From: Mycoplasmatota bacterium
Lineage (GTDB): Bacteria > Bacillota_I > Bacilli_A > Izemoplasmatales > Izemoplasmataceae
Reading direction: 5' to 3'
DNA: 10,446 nucleotides
NCBI GenBank assembly: GCA_030641535.1
Contig: DAOWHG010000036.1
Span: forward strand, 1-10,446
Notes under the pieces: model-generated
What the model was told of the DNA's origin: nothing
The model's database searches: none
Seen by the model: the letters and a program-made list of their open reading frames with translations, nothing else
In this document: positions 1-6,961 of the stretch, piece after piece
Layout: each line of letters starts with the position of its first letter
Position numbering within the stretch: position 1 is the first letter of the stretch
Position numbers and translations under genes: made by a program

Positions 1-1105
1 AGATTCCTAAATATTTTCTTACATTTACATGAGAATGCATCATTCTTGCACCAATGTATGATCCTGAAACCTTACCGATTGCTCTTAGGGTAATATACAT
101 TGCCGTAATTCCTGCGATATACATATAATCAACATTTTCATTTCCAGAGAACGCAACTATCAATTCTGCTCCTGCCAAAGTGAAGAATGCAATCATGATT
201 GGATTAGTAAATTTTTCAACTACAATTGACATATCGTGTGTTTTTACTTTTGAAATGCTATTTGAAATTGTAACACCCATAATCATTGGTGTTAAAATCG
301 GAGATAAATGTAAAGCGTAATCTCCAATATGAATTCCCATATTAGCAAAACTTACTGTAACAAATACAGCAAATATTGCGGTAACTAAGAATACTTCTTC
401 TTTTTGAGAATCTCTATTTTTAACAAATTTTACAATTTGAGAAACAATTAATCCTACTACAACTCCTACAATAAGAGAGTTTAATAATTCAAGTGATGGA
501 CCAAGTAGCATCTCTTTAACAGATAATCCTACGCCACCTTTTATTGAATTAGCAACAGATAATAATACACCAAACAAAACAATACCAACAGCATCATCCA
601 TACCAACTAGTGGTAATAATGTATCTGTTAAAGGACCTTGTGAACGGTATCTCCTTGTTAACAACATAATAGGAGCAGGCGCTGTAGCCGTAGCTATTGC
701 ACCTAATACTAAAGCGATTGGCAATGAAATACCAATTACTAATAATCCAAATATAGTAAATACTGCAGCCATAACAGCTTGCACAAAAGTAATTACAACT
801 ATTTCTTTTCCGCTTTTCTTTAACTTATTGAATATTAATTCCGTACCAATTCCATAGGCTATGAACCCTAATGCAACACTTGAAATAACTTCAAGATTGT
901 GAATTAAATCTCCAATACCAAGTAAAACGAGAATAATTCCTAGTATAACTCCCATTATTATATAACCTGTAATATGAGGGAGTTTGATCTTCTCAAACAA
1001 TCTTCCAGCAAATAATCCTAATATTAGAACAAATGCCAAAACCAATAATGCTTCATATGTTGATGAAGCTTCGCTACTTAGAACTTGTAATATCACTATT
1101 AACAT
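1..1105 (-). CDS. Cation:proton antiporter, CPA2 / Kef-NapA type (C-terminus cut off by window edge)
   Basis: This is a polytopic inner-membrane protein that should exchange Na+ or K+ for H+. I translated 368 codons; the gene continues past the left edge. Visible family marks are KLPHITGYIIMG (residues 41-52), FIAYGIGTEL (81-90), the unwound-helix stretch ATATAPAP (138-145) and the paired acidic ion-binding site GMDDAVGI, with Asp170 and Asp171. An electrogenic two-Asp site suits NapA/CPA2 members better than the single-Asp electroneutral type. No TrkA-N (nucleotide-binding) domain is visible, but it could lie in the missing part. The ATG at 1105 follows an in-frame TAA four codons upstream, and its purine stretch AAAGAAG touches the ATG; the GTG at codon 4 has better spacing and could be the real start. 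The family call is firm; the transported ion is not known. Confidence 0.9.
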   Translation of the reverse strand, partial: MLIVILQVLSSEASSTYEALLVLAFVLILGLFAGRLFEKIKLPHITGYIIMGVILGIILVLLGIGDLIHNLEVISSVALGFIAYGIGTELIFNKLKKSGKEIVVITFVQAVMAAVFTIFGLLVIGISLPIALVLGAIATATAPAPIMLLTRRYRSQGPLTDTLLPLVGMDDAVGIVLFGVLLSVANSIKGGVGLSVKEMLLGPSLELLNSLIVGVVVGLIVSQIVKFVKNRDSQKEEVFLVTAIFAVFVTVSFANMGIHIGDYALHLSPILTPMIMGVTISNSISKVKTHDMSIVVEKFTNPIMIAFFTLAGAELIVAFSGNENVDYMYIAGITAMYITLRAIGKVSGSYIGARMMHSHVNVRKYLGI

Positions 1106-1141
1106 CTTCTTTCGTTAGAATATAAAACTATCGCTGAAAAT

Positions 1142-1170
1142 ATATTACATTGTACTGTCTCATTTTGCAA
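1142..1170 (-). promoter_or_regulatory. Candidate promoter of the antiporter gene
   Basis: On the minus strand TTGCAA (1165-1170) and TAATAT (1142-1147) are 17 bp apart, 37 bp upstream of the antiporter ATG. The -35 matches the consensus at 4 of 6 positions. It lies just downstream of the tRNA operon terminator, so the antiporter would be transcribed separately. Confidence 0.5.
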
Positions 1171-1189
1171 GGAAAATAAAAAAAAGAAA

Positions 1190-1212
1190 TAAAAAAAGCA
1201 ATTTTCATTGCT
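1190..1212 (-). terminator. Rho-independent terminator of the tRNA operon
   Basis: On the minus strand AGCAAT pairs with ATTGCT around a GAAA loop, followed by a run of seven or so T. It sits 10 bp past the CCA end of tRNA-Leu and closes the His-Gln-Leu operon. Confidence 0.85.
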
Positions 1213-1222
1213 ATTTATTATA

Positions 1223-1305
1223 TGGTGCGGGTGACAGGAATTGAACCTGCACTCCTAAGAACTAGATCCTAAGTCTAGCGCGTCTGCCAGTTCCGCCACA
1301 CCCGC
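1223..1305 (-). tRNA. tRNA-Leu (anticodon UAG)
   Basis: The acceptor stem GCGGGTG/CACCCGC, anticodon stem CTAGA/TCTAG, a 7-base loop CTTAGGA with anticodon TAG, an enlarged variable region typical of class II tRNAs, and a T arm with GGTTCAATTCC all fold as expected. The 3' CCA is encoded. It reads CUN leucine codons and is the last gene of the tRNA operon. Confidence 0.95.
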
Positions 1306-1313
1306 AATTCATA

Positions 1314-1388
1314 TGGCTGGGCTAGATAGAGTCGAACTATCGATCCCGGAGTCAAAGTCCGGTGCCTTAACCACTTGGCCATAGCCCA
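1314..1388 (-). tRNA. tRNA-Gln (anticodon UUG)
   Basis: The acceptor stem is TGGGCTA/TAGCCCA with discriminator G, starting with the U1-A72 pair usual for tRNA-Gln. The anticodon stem CCGGA/TCCGG closes the loop CTTTGAC with anticodon TTG. CCA is encoded. It lies 8 bp from tRNA-Leu and 3 bp from tRNA-His. Confidence 0.95.
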
Positions 1389-1391
1389 ATA

Positions 1392-1468
1392 TGGGGCGAC
1401 TGATGGGAATCGAACCCACGAATGCCGGCGCCACAAGCCGGAGTGTTAACCACTTCACCACAATCGCC
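1392..1468 (-). tRNA. tRNA-His (anticodon GUG)
   Basis: The anticodon stem CCGGC/GCCGG closes the loop TTGTGGC with anticodon GTG. The extra 5' G(-1) opposite C73 that identifies bacterial tRNA-His is present, with an eight-pair acceptor stem. CCA is encoded. It is the first gene of the operon, about 26 bases from the predicted transcription start. Confidence 0.95.
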
Positions 1469-1500
1469 ATGGTATAATCTACATTAAAGAGACTATATAC

Positions 1501-1529
1501 ATTTTAGACAATTGTCTAATAATTGTCAA
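1501..1529 (-). promoter_or_regulatory. Strong promoter of the tRNA His-Gln-Leu operon
   Basis: On the minus strand a perfect -35 TTGACA (1524-1529) is separated by exactly 17 bp from the -10 TAAAAT (1501-1506). The predicted start is near 1494, just ahead of tRNA-His. Such a near-consensus promoter is normal for stable RNA genes. Confidence 0.85.
1504..1519. promoter_or_regulatory. 16-bp perfect palindrome in the tRNA promoter spacer (possible operator)
   Basis: TTAGACAATTGTCTAA is its own reverse complement over all 16 bases. It fills most of the spacer between -35 and -10 and overlaps the first three bases of the -10. Size and form resemble operators of winged-helix dimers such as MarR-family repressors, but no regulator gene is next to it. 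Whether it binds a protein is not shown. Confidence 0.45.
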
Positions 1530-1607
1530 GCAATATTTTAGTTTAATTTCAGTTGTGTTTTCAACATATATAAAAAAAATATCTTCAAAAATTATTTCAT
1601 ATCATTC

Positions 1608-1636
1608 TTGGAATATTTCAATAAATCTAGTATAAT
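1608..1636 (+). promoter_or_regulatory. Promoter of the LTA-synthase-like gene
   Basis: TTGGAA (1608-1613) and a perfect TATAAT (1631-1636) are 17 bp apart, 26 bp upstream of the ATG at 1663. The Shine-Dalgarno GAAGGTG (1647-1653) stands 9 bases before that ATG and decides against the out-of-frame ATG at 1656. Apart from the two divergent promoters and the palindrome, the 1469-1662 gap is plain AT-rich DNA. Confidence 0.75.
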
Positions 1637-1662
1637 GGTTAGTTGTGAAGGTGTGATGACTT

Positions 1663-3645
1663 ATGAAAAGAACTATTTTTAATGCTACAATATTATTTGG
1701 AATTATTTTTACTATAATTATTTACTTAGAGATATTATTCAAAATAAGAGTTTTAACTATCGGATTTGATGGTAATTTGTTTAGAATAATCTTATTTTCT
1801 TTATCCTATTCAATTCTATTGATGTTTTTTATAATGTTCTTTAAAGAAAATACTGTTAAGAGAATAATTTTTGGAATGGCTATTGTTATTCCGTTTTTGT
1901 ATTTTAATCAAGAAATATATAATTCTTTTGGTAATAATTTTTATTCAGTGGTAATGCTTGGTGCAGGAGGAAATGAGCATATATCTTTTAGTGAAATTTT
2001 GGCGTTCCTTAGCGATTATTTTACTGCCTTTAGTTTTTGGCATATATTTTATCTTATCCCCGTATTGTCATTATACTTCTTAAATAAATATAAAATTATT
2101 AGCTTTAGTATCGAATACTGCACATTAAAACAACCACTTATCGTTTTAATGTCAGGATTTATATTTTTCTTTATTCCTCTTCAAACAATTGATGAAGGAA
2201 CTGATGATACTATAGCAAATAGTGATATGGACTTGTATACTTATGTTTTTAATCCTCAAGAAGCTCTGAAACAATTTGGTCTGCTTACTTATTCTCAAAG
2301 AGATTTCTTTAGTCTATTCCGATCAAATCCTTTAGGCGAATATCAGTATGATATATTATTAGATGCTTATTTTGATAAACAAGAGGATCATGAAACAAAC
2401 GTTTTCTCAAATCTGTTTAATAATAAAAATTTCATTTTGATAATGGCGGAAAGTTTAGACACATTTGCAATTAATGAAGATTTAACCCCGAATTTATTTA
2501 GACTTAGAGAAGAAAGTACACATTTTACAAATTTCTACTCTCCTTTATATTATAGAAGTACTGCAGATTCAGAATTTATGGTACAAACTTCTATGTACCC
2601 TGATAAAACAGTTACACTTAGTATGGAAGCATATCAAAATAATACTTACCCTTACACTTTACCAAAATTATTTTCACAAGAAGGATACTCTACTTATTCA
2701 TTCCATAACTATACAGATTATTTCTATCCAAGAGCAGAGTTTCATACTGAAGCCTTGGGTTATGATGCATATTATGGTGCATATGAATTAGGAATGGTAA
2801 GTCAAGAATATAATGAAAACGCATTAATATTCAATCATGATTGGCAAAGTGATTTGGAATTAATGGAGAAATCTTTGGATTGTTCAACGTATTTAGCTGA
2901 CGCCAATTGTACTAATATATTAGAATCTGGTAATAAATTCTTTATAAATTACTTAACTGTTTCAGGACATTTCAGATATTCTGAAGATCATGAAATAGCA
3001 ACACTAAACGCGAGTTTAGTTAGACAATATGAAATTGACAAAGGTATCGAACTACCTAATGAAATATTTTATTATTTAGCAGCAAATATAGAACTTGATA
3101 AAGCAATTGGTTATTTACTTGATGAATTAGAGAGAACTAATCATTCAGACGATACAGTAATAATGATCTTTGGAGATCATTATGCATATGGTATTGATGA
3201 AGAAACAATTTGGGAATATGATGATATCAAAGTTGATGGTAATGCAATGGATATCCATAATGTACCTATGATAATACACGCTGAAGGTATTTTAGAGAAC
3301 ACTACCATTACTAACTATATGTCAACAATTGATGTTATGCCAACTGTTGCAAACTTATTCGGACTTAACTTAGATTGTTATTCAAACTTATTTGGTAATG
3401 ATGCTTTAGTTGATGAGGATAATATTGTGAGATTTGCTGATATGAGTTACGTAAGTAAATATTACAGTTATGATTCATTATCAGAAGACTATACTTTCGA
3501 ATATAAAGACTACTCTTTAGAAACTCTTATAACAGATGAAAAGAAAAAGGAAATTCTAGTAGCTATTTATGATGATATATTTGAGACATATAATAACAAC
3601 TTACTTGTATTGCAATATGATTACTTCAAAGAAGATGAAGATTAA
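1663..3645 (+). CDS. LTA synthase family protein (sulfatase/alkaline-phosphatase fold), membrane-anchored
   Basis: 660 residues, close to the usual length for LtaS-type enzymes. The first about 180 residues hold several hydrophobic membrane segments; the rest is an extracellular sulfatase-fold domain. The three hallmark sites are visible: the metal-binding glutamate in ILIMAESLDTF (Glu263), the nucleophile Thr300 in RSTADSEF, and the metal-binding pair Asp505-His506 in IFGDHYAYG. LtaS enzymes move glycerol-phosphate from phosphatidylglycerol to a glycolipid anchor or growing chain; relatives modify other glycopolymers or lipids with phospho-head groups, so the substrate is open. The C-terminal domain is strongly acidic. 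The gene stands alone between its own promoter and a strong terminator, but the next operon, on the opposite strand, encodes a probable glycolipid synthase, which would supply the kind of anchor LtaS uses. The start is fixed by the Shine-Dalgarno at 1647. Confidence 0.88.
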   Translation: MKRTIFNATILFGIIFTIIIYLEILFKIRVLTIGFDGNLFRIILFSLSYSILLMFFIMFFKENTVKRIIFGMAIVIPFLYFNQEIYNSFGNNFYSVVMLGAGGNEHISFSEILAFLSDYFTAFSFWHIFYLIPVLSLYFLNKYKIISFSIEYCTLKQPLIVLMSGFIFFFIPLQTIDEGTDDTIANSDMDLYTYVFNPQEALKQFGLLTYSQRDFFSLFRSNPLGEYQYDILLDAYFDKQEDHETNVFSNLFNNKNFILIMAESLDTFAINEDLTPNLFRLREESTHFTNFYSPLYYRSTADSEFMVQTSMYPDKTVTLSMEAYQNNTYPYTLPKLFSQEGYSTYSFHNYTDYFYPRAEFHTEALGYDAYYGAYELGMVSQEYNENALIFNHDWQSDLELMEKSLDCSTYLADANCTNILESGNKFFINYLTVSGHFRYSEDHEIATLNASLVRQYEIDKGIELPNEIFYYLAANIELDKAIGYLLDELERTNHSDDTVIMIFGDHYAYGIDEETIWEYDDIKVDGNAMDIHNVPMIIHAEGILENTTITNYMSTIDVMPTVANLFGLNLDCYSNLFGNDALVDEDNIVRFADMSYVSKYYSYDSLSEDYTFEYKDYSLETLITDEKKKEILVAIYDDIFETYNNNLLVLQYDYFKEDED

Positions 3646-3646
3646 A

Positions 3647-3680
3647 AAAAAGCATTTAGCTAAATAGCTAGATGCTTTTT
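3647..3680. terminator. Bidirectional terminator between the LtaS-like gene and the glycolipid operon
   Basis: Two 15-base arms (3647-3661 and 3666-3680) pair with one G-T wobble around the loop AAAT. The arms begin and end in A5/T5 runs, so on either strand the hairpin is followed by a T run. It lies between two convergent genes and should stop transcription from both sides. Confidence 0.9.
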
Positions 3681-3697
3681 CTTTATCAAATTACAAT

Positions 3698-4423
3698 TCA
3701 TTTCTTGTTTGAATATCTGTTTCCAAAATAATATATTACATAAAACGATACTAATAGAACCGCTTCAAACACAAATAAATGCCACGGGAATACTCCAAAA
3801 ACACTTTCAACCTCAGGAGGTGGTCCCATTGTAAACATATAGTTTGCATCAGGATAATAATCTGTAGCTCTTAGAATGTAATTAACTCCCAACATAAAGA
3901 AACCTAATATGTTTGTTATAATTACAATTCTAAAGAATTTCTTAAGATTAATTTTATATTTGTAGTTTGTAAGGTAATAAATAGGCACATATATAATTGC
4001 TGAATGAGCAATAATAAATTGATAGAAGCGATATCTGTCGTATCCACCATTCCCAAACTCAGGAATAGCAAACGAAACTACTCCTCCTATTATTCCTGTA
4101 AAAAATACAAACACAAATATTTTTTCATTATTAGTAAACAACAAAACAGTTACTAATAAAAAGCTGATTGAACAAAGATGGAATGGTAAGAATATCTCTC
4201 CAGCACCAATTTCAATAATAGCCAACATTACTTCATTAACTAACAAAAATATCGCTAAAGAATACCTAATGTGTTTTTCATACTTTGATTTATATACTTT
4301 ATCCTTTACTAAGAAGAAAACAATCATTACTCCAATAAACATAAAAGTCATTACTAGGTGCATTGAAGTAAACATATCAAACTTTAAGCTTGGGTTATAA
4401 TCAAAATTAAAAAAATCCATCAT
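3698..4423 (-). CDS. TMEM164/YwaF-family integral membrane protein (copy A)
   Basis: 241 residues, with about six to seven hydrophobic segments. The family signature is LPFHLCSIS, with His82 and Cys84; other marks are FIIAHSAIIY with His140, GVNYI (Asn181) and DANYMF (Asn194). This matches the bacterial YwaF group and eukaryotic TMEM164. Human TMEM164 has been reported as a cysteine-dependent acyltransferase that forms ether phospholipids; no function is established for bacterial members, so lipid acyl transfer here is inference. It is the last gene of a three-gene operon, 8 bp after the glycosyltransferase; the TAA of that gene overlaps the Shine-Dalgarno AAGGAG. Two ATG codons follow each other; the second (4420) has the better spacing of 7 bases and may be the true start. 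The stop is TGA. Confidence 0.82.
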   Translation of the reverse strand: MMDFFNFDYNPSLKFDMFTSMHLVMTFMFIGVMIVFFLVKDKVYKSKYEKHIRYSLAIFLLVNEVMLAIIEIGAGEIFLPFHLCSISFLLVTVLLFTNNEKIFVFVFFTGIIGGVVSFAIPEFGNGGYDRYRFYQFIIAHSAIIYVPIYYLTNYKYKINLKKFFRIVIITNILGFFMLGVNYILRATDYYPDANYMFTMGPPPEVESVFGVFPWHLFVFEAVLLVSFYVIYYFGNRYSNKK

Positions 4424-4431
4424 ATCACTCC

Positions 4432-5589
4432 TTATTTTTTAAGCACACTTTCATACACTTCTAAAATACTAAGTGCGTAATTCTCTGCACTAAATCTTTC
4501 AATAGTTGCTTCGCTTGAATTCTTTGTTATTTCATTAAATAAATCTTCGTTATTATAAAGCTTATTAAATAGAGGCATAAAATCTAAATCATCAGTAAAG
4601 GAATAACCATTTATTCCTTGATGAATTACACCTTCTAAATTATCATCATATTTAACTAACAGAGGCACTCCAGAGGCTAATGCTTCAATGTAAGTTAATC
4701 CTTGAGTCTCTGTGATACTAAAGTTAACAAATAAATCTGATATTTGATAATATAGAGCTACTTCAAATGGTGGAACCATTCCAGTACATATAACTTTATT
4801 AGAAACGCCTAACTCATTGGCAAAATCCTTAAAGAAGTTTAAATCAGGACCTCCACCAACTAAAAGTAATTTTATTTCATCTCTGTTTTTTGCTATTTTC
4901 TTAAATTCTTTGAGAAGTGAGCAAACACTTTTCTCACGAGACATTCTTCCTAAAAACAATAATACAAAATCATCATCTTTAATCCCTAATTTTTTTCTCA
5001 CTTCACTAAAATACTCATCTTTATAATTGATTTTTCTAAATTTTTCTAAATAAATCCCTGTGGGAATTATATGTGAAGATTTTGTATATCCATATCCATC
5101 AAATGCTTTTTTTACTTTTATAGTGGGAAAAATCACTTTATCTGCTGAGTCAGCAAAACTTTTACTATACCATTTTGATATTATTACTAATGGAGCTCTA
5201 AAAACTTTTGTAATAAAATGAATATAATCCTCATACATAGTGTGATATGTATGAACAACAGGAATATTGAATCTCTTCGCTGCTTTTCTTCCTAATCTTC
5301 CCATTGAAAATTCTGTATGGCAATGAATAATATCAAGATTCAATTTACCAATTTTTTCAATCTTTTTATTAGTTACTTTACCAATTCTAAATTCTCTCAT
5401 ACCTTTCATGGGTAATCTCGCACCCTCGAAACGAATGATGTTTTCTGAATAAGTAGCTAAATCATGTCCATTTGTAATTATAATTACTTCATGTCCTAAT
5501 TTAATTAACTCTTTTGATAATGTAGCTACCGATATTGTTACTCCACTTATTATCGGATAATAAGCATCACTAAATAATCCAATTCTCAT
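4432..5589 (-). CDS. GT4 glycosyltransferase, probable 1,2-diacylglycerol glucosyltransferase
   Basis: 385 residues, the normal length for the family. It has two Rossmann halves (GT-B fold): an N-terminal acceptor half starting MRIGLFSDAYYPIISGV with HTYHTMYEDYIHF (113-125), and a C-terminal donor half with FLGRMSREKS (212-221, Arg215 and Lys220), LLVGGGP (242-248) and the retaining EX7E motif Glu294-Glu302 in ETQGLTYIE. These motifs are typical of the Acholeplasma alMGS / streptococcal monoglucosyl-diacylglycerol synthase group, membrane-surface enzymes that transfer glucose from UDP-glucose to diacylglycerol. A related mannosyl- or galactosyl-transferase is possible. The start is backed by the Shine-Dalgarno AGGTGAT. 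It is the middle gene of a three-gene operon with 8-bp gaps on both sides, flanked by two TMEM164-like proteins, which supports a lipid acceptor. Confidence 0.85.
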   Translation of the reverse strand: MRIGLFSDAYYPIISGVTISVATLSKELIKLGHEVIIITNGHDLATYSENIIRFEGARLPMKGMREFRIGKVTNKKIEKIGKLNLDIIHCHTEFSMGRLGRKAAKRFNIPVVHTYHTMYEDYIHFITKVFRAPLVIISKWYSKSFADSADKVIFPTIKVKKAFDGYGYTKSSHIIPTGIYLEKFRKINYKDEYFSEVRKKLGIKDDDFVLLFLGRMSREKSVCSLLKEFKKIAKNRDEIKLLLVGGGPDLNFFKDFANELGVSNKVICTGMVPPFEVALYYQISDLFVNFSITETQGLTYIEALASGVPLLVKYDDNLEGVIHQGINGYSFTDDLDFMPLFNKLYNNEDLFNEITKNSSEATIERFSAENYALSILEVYESVLKK

Positions 5590-5597
5590 TTTATCAC

Positions 5598-6281
5598 CTA
5601 TTCCACCCTGTATTTTTTATCTTTAAACCAAAAGTAATAAAGACTGAAAAACCCAAAAACAACTAAGTAATGTACTGTTGCAAATGCAAAACTTGATGCT
5701 CCAGGGAAAACCACTCCAAAGATACTTTGATCATTTAAATAGAAGTAATCTGCTCCAATTAAACTATTAATTGGTATAAAAGCATATAAAAGCAAAGCCA
5801 TAATTCCTGTTATAGTAAACAAATCCTTTTTACTAGGTTGATACCCCTCGTAAACCACTAAGAAAAACGGAGTAACAGCAAGTAAGAAATGATCTATATA
5901 AAATGTTTCTGTTAGATTAGCAATATTGTCAATGGGACCATTTGGATATATTACTCCAGCAAGTCCGGTTGCACCCCAATAAAATAAAAATGATTCAACT
6001 TTTTTATTTCCTGTAAGAGTATAAAATAATAAAACCAACACACTCAACCTACACATATAGAAAGGTAAATTTTCTGTAAAATCAAACCCATCCCTAAATA
6101 ACACTCCTAAATATCTAGCAAGTTGTGTCCATATTAATAAAATCGATATGATAAGCAGTATTTTCTTCTTATGCTTATCAATAAATGTTTTATAGTTAAA
6201 TATTGCATAAACCACAAAAGCTGTTAAAAGCACAAAAAAAGCGTATATTATATAAGGATTAATAAAATCAAAATACAACAT
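5598..6281 (-). CDS. TMEM164/YwaF-family integral membrane protein (copy B, diverged)
   Basis: 227 residues with about six to seven membrane segments. It shares the core layout of copy A: LPFYMCRLS with Cys77 (A: Cys84), then TFYIDHFLL with His131 (A: His140), then IPINSLIGADYF with Asn172 and a NYM-like ADY. The Cys-to-His distance is 54 residues here and 56 in copy A. The signature His before Cys is replaced by Tyr75, and the PPP stretch near the end of copy A is absent, so the two proteins probably differ in substrate or only one is fully active. It is the first gene of the operon and has a strong Shine-Dalgarno AGAGGTGAT. It ends in TAG. The family call is by motif; the biochemical role is inferred only from TMEM164 and the neighbouring glycosyltransferase. 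Confidence 0.78.
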   Translation of the reverse strand: MLYFDFINPYIIYAFFVLLTAFVVYAIFNYKTFIDKHKKKILLIISILLIWTQLARYLGVLFRDGFDFTENLPFYMCRLSVLVLLFYTLTGNKKVESFLFYWGATGLAGVIYPNGPIDNIANLTETFYIDHFLLAVTPFFLVVYEGYQPSKKDLFTITGIMALLLYAFIPINSLIGADYFYLNDQSIFGVVFPGASSFAFATVHYLVVFGFFSLYYFWFKDKKYRVE

Positions 6282-6313
6282 TTAATCACCTCTGTATAAA
6301 TTAATGTATCTAA

Positions 6314-6322
6314 ATTATATCA
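6314..6322 (-). promoter_or_regulatory. Extended -10 promoter of the TMEM164-GT4-TMEM164 operon
   Basis: On the minus strand TGATATAAT is a perfect TATAAT with the TGn extension, right after the kinase stop codon and 32 bp before the ATG at 6281. No convincing -35 is present, as expected for an extended -10. It would let the three genes be transcribed apart from the kinase. Confidence 0.6.
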
Positions 6323-6324
6323 CA

Positions 6325-6903
6325 TTATTTTAATAAATAATAATTCTTAATATTTAGGTCCATTAATATATCTGCTTTGTTTTTAAGATCTTCTTTTGAA
6401 AAATATTCGTTCTCTAAAGGTATCCATTCTTTTAACCAACGTTCTAGCATTACCTCACCATTTCTAGCTAAAATACGATCTCTTTGAAGAGAATCTTCTA
6501 TTTCTAAGAATATAGTTAGAGTATAGTGTTGTAGTAGTTTTTCATGCATTGAATATGCACCTTCAATAATTACAACCTGCTTATTTTTATTTGAATCTCT
6601 TTGTTCTAGCTTGTCAGTCGTACAATTAAAATAATTCGATTTAATATAATCATTATTAATATTATCGATTATTTCGAATTTCAATCTTTCATAATCAACA
6701 TTTCCACCACTCTCACATAATCTCTCTTCTGTTTTTCTAACTTGCGGCAAAAAATAATGATCAGTATGAAACAACAAAGCATCATACTTTTTTTCTAAAA
6801 GTTCTCCAAGAGTTGATTTGCCAGAAGCACTTGGTCCATCAATAGCAATAACAACTTTTTTCTTTTGTCTTATTTGTTTTTCGATTTCATCATATAATTT
6901 CAT
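6325..6903 (-). CDS. Uridine-kinase-family P-loop nucleoside kinase
   Basis: 192 residues from the chosen ATG. The Walker A loop GPSASGKST (residues 23-31) follows the strand VVIAID; FHTDHYFLP is the acceptor-side Asp motif (usually DD), GGNVDYERLKFE is a stretch conserved in Firmicutes uridine-kinase-like proteins, VVIIEGAYSMH is the Walker B-like strand, and ARNGEVMLERWLKEWIPLENEYF is the lid and C-terminal signature. It should use ATP or GTP to phosphorylate a nucleoside such as uridine or cytidine in the cytoplasm; the exact substrate cannot be told, since this branch is often only called uridine kinase by similarity. An in-frame GTG three codons upstream overlaps the Shine-Dalgarno AGGTGA, which stands 6 bases before ATG 6903, so the ATG is preferred. 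It lies between two terminator/promoter boundaries and looks monocistronic. Confidence 0.82.
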   Translation of the reverse strand: MKLYDEIEKQIRQKKKVVIAIDGPSASGKSTLGELLEKKYDALLFHTDHYFLPQVRKTEERLCESGGNVDYERLKFEIIDNINNDYIKSNYFNCTTDKLEQRDSNKNKQVVIIEGAYSMHEKLLQHYTLTIFLEIEDSLQRDRILARNGEVMLERWLKEWIPLENEYFSKEDLKNKADILMDLNIKNYYLLK

Positions 6904-6920
6904 ATATATCACCTACTAGT

Positions 6921-6929
6921 ATTTTAACA
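6921..6929 (-). promoter_or_regulatory. Extended -10 promoter of the kinase gene
   Basis: On the minus strand TGTTAAAAT gives a TGn-extended -10 with no clear -35. It sits directly after the degV terminator and 17 bp before the kinase ATG, so the leader would be only about 10 bases, just enough to hold the Shine-Dalgarno. Confidence 0.5.
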
Positions 6930-6936
6930 CATAAAT

Positions 6937-6961
6937 AAAAAATCACTTTAAGTGATTTTTT
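6937..6961 (-). terminator. Terminator of the tandem degV operon
   Basis: On the minus strand AAAAAATCAC pairs with GTGATTTTTT around a 5-base loop, ending in a T run. The upstream arm begins within the TAA stop codon of the second degV gene, so the gene and its terminator share bases. Confidence 0.85.

Noticed and set aside
1530..1607. Extra small gene or RNA in the gap between the tRNA promoter and the LtaS-like promoter
   Set aside because: Only AT-rich sequence with weak, unstable hairpins; no start with a ribosome site and no terminator.
3686..3700. TGA read as Trp (Mycoplasma code), which would extend the YwaF-like protein by a few residues
   Set aside because: All Trp codons checked are TGG and no TGA occurs inside the genes, so TGA is taken as a stop.
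4817..5026. Plus-strand open frame inside the glycosyltransferase gene
   Set aside because: It is fully antisense to a well-supported GT4 gene, its product has no recognisable features, and there is no ribosome site.
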